Assembly: GCA_965230485.1 (NCBI GenBank)
Contig: CBDDLA010000001.1
Span: forward strand, 2,852,001-2,916,000
From: Putridiphycobacter sp965230485
GTDB taxonomy: Bacteria > Bacteroidota > Bacteroidia > Flavobacteriales_D > Crocinitomicaceae
Direction of reading: 5' to 3'
DNA: 64,000 bases
Part shown: positions 43,426-52,756 of the stretch, in pieces
Numbering within the stretch: position 1 is the first letter of the stretch
Layout of the letters: every line of letters starts with the position of its first letter
Program-made: the position numbers and the translations under genes
Notes under the pieces: generated by a model
Told to the model about the DNA's origin: nothing
The model's database searches: none
The model's input: only the letters and a program-made list of their open reading frames with translations

Positions 43426-43866
43426 TTAAAACCAACCAGCTCCTAAAGCTGTTCTAAATGGCCAAGGAATAGTTGCTAAAACAATCAATAAGCCAATAAT
43501 ATAGAATGTTTTGATCGTTTTCCTTTTTGCTGCGGCTTCAGACTGCCTTTTTGCTTTTGAATAACCAATAGTAATTAAAGTTATGGCGATCAGCATACCG
43601 GTAATGTGTTCTACGTTAAAAAATCTGGCAACATCACTTTTCATGAAACCCTCAAAGAATGTAATTCTTCCATTTTCACTGAAATAGAGGTACAATCCAA
43701 TTAGTAATTGAATGTGAAAACTGATTAAAGTAAACAAGGCTAGCTTTTTTTCACCAGCCGAATAAGGCTTGTTCTTTGACGTAAAACTGATAAGTATGGT
43801 GATAATTATTAAGAACAAGGCAATCCATCTTAAACCAGAATGTGCATGAAGTAATCCGTTATACAT
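43426..43866 (-). CDS. Four-helix membrane protein, cytochrome b-like His pattern
   Basis: A 146-residue integral membrane protein with four helices (about residues 10-28, 42-62, 82-102 and 122-140). Histidines at 7 and 9 (LLHAHSGLRW), about 51 (SFHIQLLIGLYLYF) and 87 (NVEHITGMLIAI) lie near membrane borders, recalling heme-binding b-type proteins. Homologues in Bacteroidota are usually uncharacterised. Heme binding is inference from the spacing of histidines only. It has a promoter box 18 bases before its ATG and probably drives hflX as well. Confidence 0.65.
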   Translation of the reverse strand: MYNGLLHAHSGLRWIALFLIIITILISFTSKNKPYSAGEKKLALFTLISFHIQLLIGLYLYFSENGRITFFEGFMKSDVARFFNVEHITGMLIAITLITIGYSKAKRQSEAAAKRKTIKTFYIIGLLIVLATIPWPFRTALGAGWF

Positions 43867-43883
43867 ATTTTCTTATTTTTACG

Positions 43884-43891
43884 CAAAATTA
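43884..43891 (-). promoter_or_regulatory. Candidate promoter -7 box (TAATTTTG) of the membrane protein-hflX unit
   Basis: On the minus strand TAATTTTG matches TAnnTTTG exactly. It lies 17 bases before the ATG at 43866, which implies a leader of only about a dozen bases. No good -33 TTTG at standard spacing. Confidence 0.5.
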
Positions 43892-43915
43892 ACCAATATC
43901 GACAAGTAAAGAAAC

Positions 43916-46900
43916 ATGTTGAAGTATATTTTGTTTTTTTTCGGAAGTGTAGTTCTTTCTTTTTCATCTTTTAACCAAGATTTAGAACCAGACAACGGAG
44001 TAAAGGAAACGAAAAATGTCTTATACGCTATTACTGGTGCAACTGTTCACGTTTCTGCTACAGAGGTCATTAATCATGCTACTTTGCTTTTGAGGAATGG
44101 CTTGATAGAGAAAGTAGGTAAAAGATTAATAATTCCGAAAGAAGCAGTAAGAATTGATAGGGAGGGTTATGATATTTACCCATCATTTATCGATCCATAT
44201 TCTAATTTAGGCATGCCATCAGCAAAGTCTTCAAAAAAAGGATTTCAACCTCAATTATCGTCTTTAATTGCTGGACCCTATTATTGGAATGAAACCATCC
44301 GGCCTGAGAGACAAGCCTACGTTTTATACAACGAAAAATTGGCCAAAAACAAAAAAGAATTGGTCAAAGCAGGCTATGGTACAATTTCTAGCCATCAGAC
44401 TGATGGATTGTTGAGAGGAACAGCCATGGTAATTACACTGGGTAATCAATCTATAAAAAAGGAAATGGTTAAAACAATTGCAGCGAATCATTATTCTCTT
44501 AAGAAAGGGGTGTCTAGGCAAACCTATCCTTCTTCACAAATGGGCTGTATTGCGTTAATCAGGCAATACTTTTACGATTATAAATGGTATACTAGTCAAC
44601 CTGAAAGTGAACAGACCAATATTGCGTTTACTGCAATGCAAAAGCAGGAAAGTTTACCTCATATATTCGAGGTAGAAGATAAATTGGAAATATACAGAGG
44701 CCTTAAAATAGGTAAAGAATTCAATTTACCATTTATTTTTTTTGGAAAAGGAGATACCTATCAACGAATGGGTGAATTGAAAGATCAATTGAAGCAGATG
44801 ATTATTCCTTTAAATTTCCCTGAGGCCTATGATTTAACAGATCCTTTTATAGCACGCTATATTAAGTTATCTGATTTAAAACATTGGGAAATGGCACCTT
44901 ATAACCCATATATTCTGCATAAAAATGGAGTTAAAATTAGTTTCAGCTCTTTTAAAACTAAGAAAAAAGTAGGTGTATTAAGTCAGGTTAGAAAAGCCAT
45001 TAAACATGGTTTACCAAAATCGGAGGCCTTAAATGCCCTCACCATAAATCCTGCTTCAATTTTGGGAATAGATAAAATGATTGGAACTATTGAACCAGGT
45101 AAATTGGCCAATTTTATTATCGTCAAAGGTGATTTATTTGAAGAAGGAACTATTTACGAAAATTGGATCCGCGGACAAAAAGAAACGCTTAAGTCAGTTA
45201 GCGAAATTGATATTGCAGGAGATTATAGCTTGAATATTGATGGAAAGGCTTATGAAATGTCAATAAAAGGTAATTCAAATACATTAAAAGGGAGTTTGAC
45301 GAGTCTTAAAATGAAAACGGATTCCATAACAGGAGAGGTCAGTTATGATACATTGAAAACGCAGGCTGTTATCAACCTGAATAGCCATCAAATAAGCAGT
45401 GTTTTTAAAATTTATCAAGATGAGGATAGCATGCTCGTACAATTAAATGGTGTTGTGCACCCGGAACTTGGAATTATGGAGGGTAATGCCTTGTTAAGCA
45501 AAGGGAAGTGGGCGAATTGGAGTGCCATTAAGAGCAAGACGCCAACTAACAAAAAGCCAGCAAAAAAATTTGAAATTGACACTACTGCACTGAACAGAAT
45601 TACCTACCCATGTATGGCCTTTGGGTTTGATTCATTGCCTAAAACAGAAACCTATTTTATTAAAAATGCAACCATTTGGACCAACGAAGAGGAGGGAGTT
45701 TTAAAAAATGCGAATCTTTTAGTAAAAGATGGAAAAATACAAAGTATTAATAAAAAAGGTAATTCGTTACCAAAAAACACCATTATCATTGACGCTGCAG
45801 GTAAACATGTGACATCTGGCATTATTGATGAACACTCTCATATTTCAATTAGTAAAGGCGTAAATGAAAGTGGTCAAGCCATTTCAGCCGAGGTATCCAT
45901 TGCTGACGTAGTGCGTTCAAATGATATTAACGTCTATCGCCAATTGGCAGGTGGTGTTACCTGTTCTCAGTTATTGCATGGATCAGCCAATCCAATTGGT
46001 GGTCAGTCTGCTTTAATTAAGTTAAAATGGGGTGAGTCACCCAAAAATATGTTAGTACCCAATGCTGCTCCTTTCATCAAATTTGCATTAGGTGAAAATG
46101 TCAAACAATCAAACTGGGGAGATTTTAACCGCATTCGTTTTCCTCAGACCAGAATGGGAGTAGAACAAGTATTTTATGACGCTTTTTTAAGGGCTACGGC
46201 ATACAAGAAGCAATGGGATACTTATAACAACGGCGTCAAAAGCTCAAAAAACAAGAGTCAAACTGCACCAAGACGAGATCTTGAACTAGAAACAATTCTT
46301 CAAATTATTGAATCTAAACGTTTCGTCACCTGCCATTCCTATATCCAAAGCGAGATTAATATGTTGATGAAAGTAGCAGACTCTGTCGGATTTACTCTGA
46401 ATACGTTTACGCATATTTTGGAAGGGTATAAAGTGGCAGATAAAATGAAAGCACATGGCGCTGGTGCATCTACTTTTTCAGACTGGTGGGCTTATAAATT
46501 TGAAGTCAACGAAGCCATACCTTACAATGCTTCAATTTTGAATAAAATGGGCATTGTGACCGCCATTAATTCGGATGATGCCGAGATGGGAAGACGCTTA
46601 AACCATGAAGCGGCTAAAATTGTAAAGTATGGAGGAGTATCTGAAGAAGATGCCTGGAAAATGGTTACTTTAAATCCTGCTAAATTATTGCATGTTGACG
46701 ATAGAATGGGAAGCATAAAAGAAGGTAAAGATGCCGACATTGTTATTTGGTCTGACCATCCACTTAGTATCCATGCAAAAGCTGAAAAAACATTTATAGA
46801 TGGGAAACTTTATTACGATAAAAAAAGAAATTTAGAACTTTATCAACGAGATCAGCAAGAAAGAAAACGATTGTTAGGGTTAATGTTGGCTGAAAAATTA

Positions 46901-46972
46901 GCTGGTAAACCCACTCAAAAACCAGTTATTAAAAAAGAGCGTCATTATCATTGCGATACAATGGGCGAATAA
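43916..46972 (+). CDS. Double amidohydrolase-fold protein, one half degenerate
   Basis: A 1018-residue exported protein with an N-terminal hydrophobic signal (to about residue 20). Two amidohydrolase modules follow. The first (about 35-435) has the composite-domain frame (VIRIDREGYDIYPSFIDPY, NPASILGIDKMIGTIEPGKL) but SFIDPYSN where HxH is expected, so it lacks the metal site. The second (about 580-990) keeps GIIDEHSHI (the HxH pair), the HSY and FTH histidines, and NSDDAEM with the metal-binding Asp, ending in MGSIKEGKDADIVIW. Members of this family act on cyclic amide-like substrates, and Bacteroidota versions lie in the periplasm; the substrate is unknown. The adjacent gene encodes a third, also degenerate, module. 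Confidence 0.85.
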   Translation: MLKYILFFFGSVVLSFSSFNQDLEPDNGVKETKNVLYAITGATVHVSATEVINHATLLLRNGLIEKVGKRLIIPKEAVRIDREGYDIYPSFIDPYSNLGMPSAKSSKKGFQPQLSSLIAGPYYWNETIRPERQAYVLYNEKLAKNKKELVKAGYGTISSHQTDGLLRGTAMVITLGNQSIKKEMVKTIAANHYSLKKGVSRQTYPSSQMGCIALIRQYFYDYKWYTSQPESEQTNIAFTAMQKQESLPHIFEVEDKLEIYRGLKIGKEFNLPFIFFGKGDTYQRMGELKDQLKQMIIPLNFPEAYDLTDPFIARYIKLSDLKHWEMAPYNPYILHKNGVKISFSSFKTKKKVGVLSQVRKAIKHGLPKSEALNALTINPASILGIDKMIGTIEPGKLANFIIVKGDLFEEGTIYENWIRGQKETLKSVSEIDIAGDYSLNIDGKAYEMSIKGNSNTLKGSLTSLKMKTDSITGEVSYDTLKTQAVINLNSHQISSVFKIYQDEDSMLVQLNGVVHPELGIMEGNALLSKGKWANWSAIKSKTPTNKKPAKKFEIDTTALNRITYPCMAFGFDSLPKTETYFIKNATIWTNEEEGVLKNANLLVKDGKIQSINKKGNSLPKNTIIIDAAGKHVTSGIIDEHSHISISKGVNESGQAISAEVSIADVVRSNDINVYRQLAGGVTCSQLLHGSANPIGGQSALIKLKWGESPKNMLVPNAAPFIKFALGENVKQSNWGDFNRIRFPQTRMGVEQVFYDAFLRATAYKKQWDTYNNGVKSSKNKSQTAPRRDLELETILQIIESKRFVTCHSYIQSEINMLMKVADSVGFTLNTFTHILEGYKVADKMKAHGAGASTFSDWWAYKFEVNEAIPYNASILNKMGIVTAINSDDAEMGRRLNHEAAKIVKYGGVSEEDAWKMVTLNPAKLLHVDDRMGSIKEGKDADIVIWSDHPLSIHAKAEKTFIDGKLYYDKKRNLELYQRDQQERKRLLGLMLAEKLAGKPTQKPVIKKERHYHCDTMGE

Positions 46973-46981
46973 GGAAATACC

Positions 46982-48283
46982 ATGAAAAATAGCATATTTC
47001 TTCTTATCTTAATTTTTAATTTTAGCCTTAGTGCACAGGTACCGGCGCCAATTAAGCAAGTATATAAAAAAGTGCTTCTGCTCAATGGTAAAACTCATAT
47101 TGGAAATGGAAAAGTAATTGAAAAATCTGCAGTTGGTATTGAGAATGGAAGTTTGATATTAGTCTCAAATGCTTTAACGTATAATTTAACTAAATCAGAT
47201 TGGGATACTATTATTGACTTTTCAGGTCAAGAGTTATACCCTGGTTTTATTGCTGCAAATTCAACTATTGGATTAACTGAAATTGAAGCCGTCAGAGCCA
47301 CAAATGATTTTATGGAAGTAGGTTATATCAATCCACATATTAGGTCAATCATTGCTTTCAATTTAGACTCTAAAATTATTTATACTATTCGAACAAATGG
47401 TGTTTTGGTCTGTCAGACAACTCCCCGGGGTGGTTTAGTATCCGGAACGTCTTCTGTTATGGCATTAGATGGGTGGAATTGGGAAGATGCGGTTTATAAA
47501 ATTGATGATGGCGTCCATATTAATTGGCCAAAACGCTATCAGCAAACGGGTTGGTGGGCCCAGCCAGGTGTTTTAAAAAAGAATGATCACTATAGAAAGA
47601 CTGTTGATGCACTTACTTTATTTTTTAAAGAAGCGCAAGCTTATTTGCACAATAAAAGCGCCGAAGTCGATTTAAAATATAAATCCATGATGTCTGTTTT
47701 TAAAGGTAATCAAAGGGTATATTTTCATGCAGATTTTGCTCCTGAAATAAACGATATTATTAATTTTTCGAAAGCGTTTGAACTCAATTTTCCGGTTATT
47801 GTGGGTGGATATGATGCTCCTTTTTTGTCAGAAAGGTTAAAGGAAAACAAATTTACAATTCTACTTTCTAACCCACATAAGCTCCCTTCTTTTGAAGGTG
47901 AGTTACCAGCATCATGTTATGAATTAGCGTCTAAATTACAAGAAAAAGAGCTGCTTTTTGGTATCCAGAATTCAGGTGATATGGAAGTGATGAATGCCCG
48001 AAATTTGCCTTTTTTGGCAGGCACGGCCATGGCTTATGGTCTAACCGAGGAACAAGCTATATCGAGTATTAGTCTTAATGTTGCAAAAATATTGGGAATC
48101 GACCAGAGAATAGGGTCAATCGAAAAAGGCAAGGACGCAACTTTATTTGTGTCCTCAGGCAATGCTTTGGATATGCGATCAAACAATGTGATATTGGCCA
48201 TGGTAAAAGGGCGGTTTATATCCCTTACGAATCACCAGATAGAATTAGCAGATAAGTACTTGAAAAAATACAGTTTTAAGTAA
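46982..48283 (+). CDS. Amidohydrolase-fold protein lacking the metal ligands
   Basis: A 433-residue exported protein (signal MKNSIFLLILIFNFSLSAQ). The fold is recognisable by YPGFIAANSTIG, PRGGLVSGTSSVMALDGW, SLNVAKILGIDQRIGSIEKG and KDATLFV. The HxH expected after PGFI is replaced by AANSTIG and the Asp-containing SDD motif is absent, so it is probably catalytically inactive, or a partner of the upstream double-domain protein nine bases away. Its stop overlaps the stop of the convergent M42 peptidase gene by eight bases. Confidence 0.8.
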   Translation: MKNSIFLLILIFNFSLSAQVPAPIKQVYKKVLLLNGKTHIGNGKVIEKSAVGIENGSLILVSNALTYNLTKSDWDTIIDFSGQELYPGFIAANSTIGLTEIEAVRATNDFMEVGYINPHIRSIIAFNLDSKIIYTIRTNGVLVCQTTPRGGLVSGTSSVMALDGWNWEDAVYKIDDGVHINWPKRYQQTGWWAQPGVLKKNDHYRKTVDALTLFFKEAQAYLHNKSAEVDLKYKSMMSVFKGNQRVYFHADFAPEINDIINFSKAFELNFPVIVGGYDAPFLSERLKENKFTILLSNPHKLPSFEGELPASCYELASKLQEKELLFGIQNSGDMEVMNARNLPFLAGTAMAYGLTEEQAISSISLNVAKILGIDQRIGSIEKGKDATLFVSSGNALDMRSNNVILAMVKGRFISLTNHQIELADKYLKKYSFK

Positions 48284-49364
48284 AATACCTAAAGTCTTGA
48301 TTGTTTTTTACATTTTGAACACTTTCATATATTAAGCGAATACAGTTCTCTACGTCATCCTTATGTGCCATTTCAACCGTAGTATGCATATAGCGCAATG
48401 GGAGTGAGATGAGGCAAGATGGCACCCCTTTATTTGAATAGGCGAAAGCGTCGGTATCAGTACCAGTTGAACGACTGGCAGCAGCTCGTTGAAACGGGAT
48501 TTTAGCTTTTTCTGCACTATCTATTACTAAATCAAGTAAGTTGTTTTGTACGGCTGGTCCGTAGGTTAAAACTGGGCCTTTGCCTCCAACAATATCACCT
48601 TGTACAATTTTATCAAGCATTGGAGTTTGGGTATCATGACATACATCTGTGATAATGGCAACGTCAGGTTGAATGCGCTCCGCAATCATTTGTGCACCTC
48701 TTAAACCTATTTCTTCCTGAACCGAATTTGTGATGTATAATCCAAAAGGTAATTCAATTTTATTTTCTTTTAATAATCGGGCTACTTCGGCTATCATAAA
48801 TCCTCCCATCCTATTGTCAAGTGCACGACCAACATATTTGTTTTTATTCAGAATAATGAAATCATCAGGATAAGTTACCACACATCCTACATGCACTCCA
48901 AGTTTTTCGACTTCGGCTTTACTGTTACAGCCGCAATCAAGAAAGATATTGTCTTTTTTTGGAGGTTTTTCAGCCTTTCCTGAACGGGTGTGAATAGCAG
49001 GCCATCCAAATACAGCATTTACCAAGCCTTTCTTAGTATGAATTAATACTCGCTTAGATGGTGCGATTTGGTGATCAGAACCACCATTTCGTCTTAGATA
49101 AATAAAGCCGTCATTCGTAATATAATGGACAAACCATGAAATTTCGTCCGCATGGGCTTCAATCACAACTTTATATTTAGCCTTTGGGTTAATGATGCCA
49201 ACTGCTGTTCCATAATTATCAACCCAATAATCATCTATATAAGGATTTAAATAATCAAGCCATATTTTTTGACCTTCCTTTTCGAACCCCGTCGGAGAAG
49301 CATTGTTTAAGTATTTGGTCAGAAAGTTTAAAGATTTTCGGTTGATTAATGCTTTTTTTGCCAT
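48276..49364 (-). CDS. M42 family metallopeptidase (aminopeptidase/endoglucanase type)
   Basis: A 362-residue di-metal aminopeptidase of the M42 family. Metal and catalytic motifs are visible: EAHADEISWFVHYI, GRALDNRMGGFMIAE, SVQEEIGLRGAQ with the catalytic Glu pair, and ITDVCHD. Such cytosolic enzymes form large tetrahedral assemblies that clear peptides. The frame stays open to 49463, but those extra 33 residues are not part of the family; ATG 49364 (MAKKALINRKSLNFLTKYLN) matches the usual N-terminus. Confidence 0.9.
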   Translation of the reverse strand: MAKKALINRKSLNFLTKYLNNASPTGFEKEGQKIWLDYLNPYIDDYWVDNYGTAVGIINPKAKYKVVIEAHADEISWFVHYITNDGFIYLRRNGGSDHQIAPSKRVLIHTKKGLVNAVFGWPAIHTRSGKAEKPPKKDNIFLDCGCNSKAEVEKLGVHVGCVVTYPDDFIILNKNKYVGRALDNRMGGFMIAEVARLLKENKIELPFGLYITNSVQEEIGLRGAQMIAERIQPDVAIITDVCHDTQTPMLDKIVQGDIVGGKGPVLTYGPAVQNNLLDLVIDSAEKAKIPFQRAAASRSTGTDTDAFAYSNKGVPSCLISLPLRYMHTTVEMAHKDDVENCIRLIYESVQNVKNNQDFRYFT

Positions 49365-49452
49365 ATTAAAATTTGAAATTATTGATTTAGCTAAATTACT
49401 TTTTTTACCAAGATATGACAAATAAGATAGATTTTTGAAAATCATAATATAA

Positions 49453-49486
49453 TTTGCTAACATTCTAAATAATATTACTATTTTTG
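49453..49486 (+). promoter_or_regulatory. Candidate promoter of the TPR-PorE-like operon
   Basis: TTTG at 49453-49456 and TATTTTTG at 49479-49486 match the Bacteroidota consensus with 22 bases spacing, slightly longer than the preferred 19. The leader to ATG 49564 would be about 70 bases. Confidence 0.5.
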
Positions 49487-49563
49487 TTAGCTAATTGAGT
49501 TGCTATATATGGACTAGACTGTATGTAACAACTTAGTTTTTATATATATTATAATAATTGAGT

Positions 49564-50598
49564 ATGAAAAATGTACTACTTTTTGCATTTTTGTTTCCTG
49601 CATTATTAATGGCGCAGAATAACTATTCTGATAGCATTAAGCAAATTTTTGAGCAAGGAAACACTGCGTATCAATCGGGTCAATTAACTGAGGCTTTTGG
49701 TTTTTACAAGAAGGCAGTTGAAGCGGAGCCTGACTACGCAGAGGCTTATATCAATATGTCTAGCATTAGGTTTCAAGAGAAAAATTATTTTGAATCCCTT
49801 AATTATGCCAGGCAGGCCTATAATATTGAAAAAGTTCAATATTCAATCTTTTCGCAATTAGGTAAAGCATATTACATGAATGGCTTTTATGATAGTGCAG
49901 TTTATTGTTTGGATAGAATTAAAGTTTTTAAAAATAAAACAATAGAGGAAGAGTATTTTCTTGCAGCCGCTAAAGTCGGTACAGGAGATTTTGTTGAAGC
50001 AAAGGTTATAGCCAATAAGTTATACAAATCAGATCCAAATAATGCTGACTATAATGTATTAATGGGTAATGTGAATTTTGGGCTTGGAGAGTATAATAAA
50101 GCAATGGATAATTATAATAAAGCACTTGAGTTAGATCCGGAGAGTAAATATATTTACAGTAACATTGCCAATAATTATATCAAGTTAGGAGAATCTGAAA
50201 AAGCGATAGATTATATCGATAAAGGAGTTGCAGCTACTGAGGGAAGAGAAAAAATTGCTTTTTTAATTCTTAAGGGTAATTATTATCAAAGCATTGATGA
50301 TTTGGACAATGCTGAAAAAACTTTTGATGAAGCTTTTTCTATTCAACCTAATAATGTCAACGTCATAGTCAATCAGGCAGCTGTTTTAATTGATAGAGAA
50401 CAATATGAATCTGCTATTGAAAAATGTAATGCAGCAATAGCAATTGACAACCAGTCAAAAGAAGCATTTTACAATAGAGGTATTGCTAAAGAAATGACCA
50501 GAAAGGTAACTGAGGCTTGTGAAGATTGGGAAGAAGCTTTTATTTTAGGTTCAGAAAAAGCAGAAGTATTTTTAAATAGCCCAGCTTGTAACGAATAA
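49564..50598 (+). CDS. Exported TPR-repeat protein
   Basis: A 344-residue protein with signal peptide MKNVLLFAFLFPALLMAQ and about eight tetratricopeptide repeats (for example GNTAYQSGQLTEAFGFYKKA, GNVNFGLGEYNKAMDNYNKA, NRGIAKEMTRKVTEACEDWE). TPR domains mediate protein contacts; here the location is the periplasm. The TTG at 49558 would add two residues; ATG 49564 is preferred. Its stop overlaps the ATG of the PorE-like gene by one base, indicating a shared complex. I expect a role in T9SS or cell-envelope assembly, by context only. Confidence 0.85.
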   Translation: MKNVLLFAFLFPALLMAQNNYSDSIKQIFEQGNTAYQSGQLTEAFGFYKKAVEAEPDYAEAYINMSSIRFQEKNYFESLNYARQAYNIEKVQYSIFSQLGKAYYMNGFYDSAVYCLDRIKVFKNKTIEEEYFLAAAKVGTGDFVEAKVIANKLYKSDPNNADYNVLMGNVNFGLGEYNKAMDNYNKALELDPESKYIYSNIANNYIKLGESEKAIDYIDKGVAATEGREKIAFLILKGNYYQSIDDLDNAEKTFDEAFSIQPNNVNVIVNQAAVLIDREQYESAIEKCNAAIAIDNQSKEAFYNRGIAKEMTRKVTEACEDWEEAFILGSEKAEVFLNSPACNE

Positions 50599-52697
50599 TG
50601 AAAAACATGAAAAAGATATTAATACTATTCGCATTTTTTGTAGGATATACTGGTTTTTCGCAAGTTGTAGACGAACCATTTGATAAAACAGTGCTTGGAG
50701 ATAAACCAGGGTTTAACGAAGCTGTAAGGTCAATTAAAATGGGTGACCTTAATTTTGAGAGAGGTAGTGAGGAAGATATGGCTACAGCATTACCTTATTA
50801 CCAAAAAGCAGATGCATTTCACTCCAAAAGTGCATACTTAAACTACAGAATGGGTATTTGTTACCTGTCAAGCACACAGAAATATAAAGCTTTGGAAAGA
50901 TTGGAGTTTGTGAAAGCTACTAATGGTGATCCTAAAGATTATCCTGATCTTGATTTTCACTTAGCTCAAGCTTATCACAATGATGGTCAGTTTACAAAAG
51001 CCATAGCTTTATTCAGAGGTTATAAAGAGACTTTGGATGATACTGATAGCCAAATGCGTTTCTTTATTAACAAAAAAGTACAGGAATGTAAAGTAGGTGA
51101 AAGATTATCTAAAACTCCAGTAAGAGTTTGGGTTGATAATTTGGGTCCTAAAATTAATTCTGAATATCCTGATTTTGGTCCTGTGATTTCAGCCGACAAC
51201 AGAGAACTGTATTTCACATCTAGACGTCCAGATGGTAATATGGGTAAAGCCACTGATGAAACAGGATTTAATTACGAAGATATTTATTACTCAACAAGAG
51301 GGTTTGGTGAGGATTGGACTAATGCCAAAAACATTGGCTCATCAGTGAATACAAAGTCTCATGATGCAACAGTTGGTTTGTCACCTGATGGTAACTCTCT
51401 TATTACTTATCAAGGTGTAAATAGAAAAGATGGTAACTTGTTAATTACCAAAGAAAATGGCCCTGGTGTTTGGGAACCTCTTCAGAATATTGGAGACAAC
51501 ATCAATACTGACTTTCATGAGGAAGCTGCATCATTATCGTTTGATCAAAAGAAATTATTCTTTATAACTAATAAACCTGGCGGTTTAGGTGGACACGATA
51601 TCTATTTATCAACTAGATCGGATATAAATAGTGAATGGGGAGAACCTAAGAATCTTGGTAGCGTCGTAAATACGGAATTTGATGAAAAGGGGGTATTCTT
51701 TCACCCTGATAATAAAACGTTATACTTTTCATCAAATGGTCACTCTACTATGGGTGGATTGGATATTTTTAAGACTGAGTATAATGCGGAAACGGATGAG
51801 TGGTCTAAACCTGTAAACATTGGTTTTCCAATTAATACCCCTGGAGATGATGTGTATTATGTTGTAAGTGGTAACGAACGTTATGCATACTTCTCTTCAG
51901 TTAGAGAAGGAGGCTTTGGTGCAACCGATATTTATCAGATTACCTTCCTAGGAGATAAAAAAGATCCATTATATTCTAATTCAGGTCTTGTTAGTGGGGC
52001 GTTAGATCCACTTTCTGATAAAATAATTGCAGATAATTACAAAAGAACTAATTTGGCAATAGTGCAGGGACGTGTTATTAATAGTGATAATGGTCAAGGA
52101 TTAGCTTCTACTATTTCGTTTACTGATGCAAATACCAATGAGAAAATCTACGATATAACACCGGATGAGAACGGATATTATATTTATGCTATTGAAGTGG
52201 GTAGAGATTATGCCATTACTTCGTCTAGGGAAGGCTATACTCTGGCTTCGGACAATTTATCTCTTAAAAAATCTGATGAAGGAAATGAGTATACTATTGA
52301 CTTTGGTATGCAAAGATTGGAAGAAGGTGCTGAATTTGTATTAAGAAACATCTATTTTGATTATGATAAGTCCGATTTAAGACATGAATCAGTTGATGAG
52401 TTAAATAGGTTAGTTAAGATCCTAGAAGATAATCCAGAAATAAGAATTGAGCTAGTAGGTCATACCGACTCAAGAGGACCAGGATTTTACAATAATGCTT
52501 TATCAAAGCGACGTTCTAAAGTAGCAAGAGATTATCTAGTCAAAAATGGGATATCGTCTAAAAGATTGCAGACTAAAGGTATGGGGGCAAGACAATTAGA
52601 AGTTCCTGACACCATGATTGATGCTATGCAGACTGAAGAAGAGCAAGAAGCAGCTCATCAAAAAAACAGAAGAACAGTTGTGAAAATAATTGACTAA
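50598..52697 (+). CDS. PorE-like TPR / PD40 / carboxypeptidase-regulatory / OmpA protein
   Basis: A 699-residue exported protein with the domain order described for PorE of the type IX secretion system: signal peptide, TPR region (about 30-150), PD40 propeller blades (LYFTSRRPDGNMGKA, FFITNKPGGLGGHDIYLS, LYFSSNGHSTMGGLDIF, YAYFSSVREGGFGATDIY; about 190-455), a carboxypeptidase-regulatory-like domain (GQGLASTISFTDANTNEKIY, about 490-570) and a C-terminal OmpA domain (NIYFDYDKSDLRHESVDEL, ELVGHTDSRGPGFYNNALS, KNRRTVVKII). The OmpA motif is complete, so peptidoglycan binding is expected. PorE is thought to anchor the T9SS trans-envelope complex; assignment is by architecture, and several paralogues occur per genome. 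Ends at a strong terminator. Confidence 0.85.
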   Translation: MKNMKKILILFAFFVGYTGFSQVVDEPFDKTVLGDKPGFNEAVRSIKMGDLNFERGSEEDMATALPYYQKADAFHSKSAYLNYRMGICYLSSTQKYKALERLEFVKATNGDPKDYPDLDFHLAQAYHNDGQFTKAIALFRGYKETLDDTDSQMRFFINKKVQECKVGERLSKTPVRVWVDNLGPKINSEYPDFGPVISADNRELYFTSRRPDGNMGKATDETGFNYEDIYYSTRGFGEDWTNAKNIGSSVNTKSHDATVGLSPDGNSLITYQGVNRKDGNLLITKENGPGVWEPLQNIGDNINTDFHEEAASLSFDQKKLFFITNKPGGLGGHDIYLSTRSDINSEWGEPKNLGSVVNTEFDEKGVFFHPDNKTLYFSSNGHSTMGGLDIFKTEYNAETDEWSKPVNIGFPINTPGDDVYYVVSGNERYAYFSSVREGGFGATDIYQITFLGDKKDPLYSNSGLVSGALDPLSDKIIADNYKRTNLAIVQGRVINSDNGQGLASTISFTDANTNEKIYDITPDENGYYIYAIEVGRDYAITSSREGYTLASDNLSLKKSDEGNEYTIDFGMQRLEEGAEFVLRNIYFDYDKSDLRHESVDELNRLVKILEDNPEIRIELVGHTDSRGPGFYNNALSKRRSKVARDYLVKNGISSKRLQTKGMGARQLEVPDTMIDAMQTEEEQEAAHQKNRRTVVKIID

Positions 52698-52712
52698 ACA
52701 AAAAAAGATTTT

Positions 52713-52744
52713 AAACTCCGTTAAGAAATTAACGGAGTTTTTTT
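52713..52744 (+). terminator. Intrinsic terminator of the PorE-like operon
   Basis: A perfect 12-base stem (AAACTCCGTTAA / TTAACGGAGTTT, arms 52713-52724 and 52729-52740) with GAAA loop and T-run to 52744. An ATG begins at 52745, directly after it. Confidence 0.95.
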
Positions 52745-52756
52745 ATGCCAATAATT

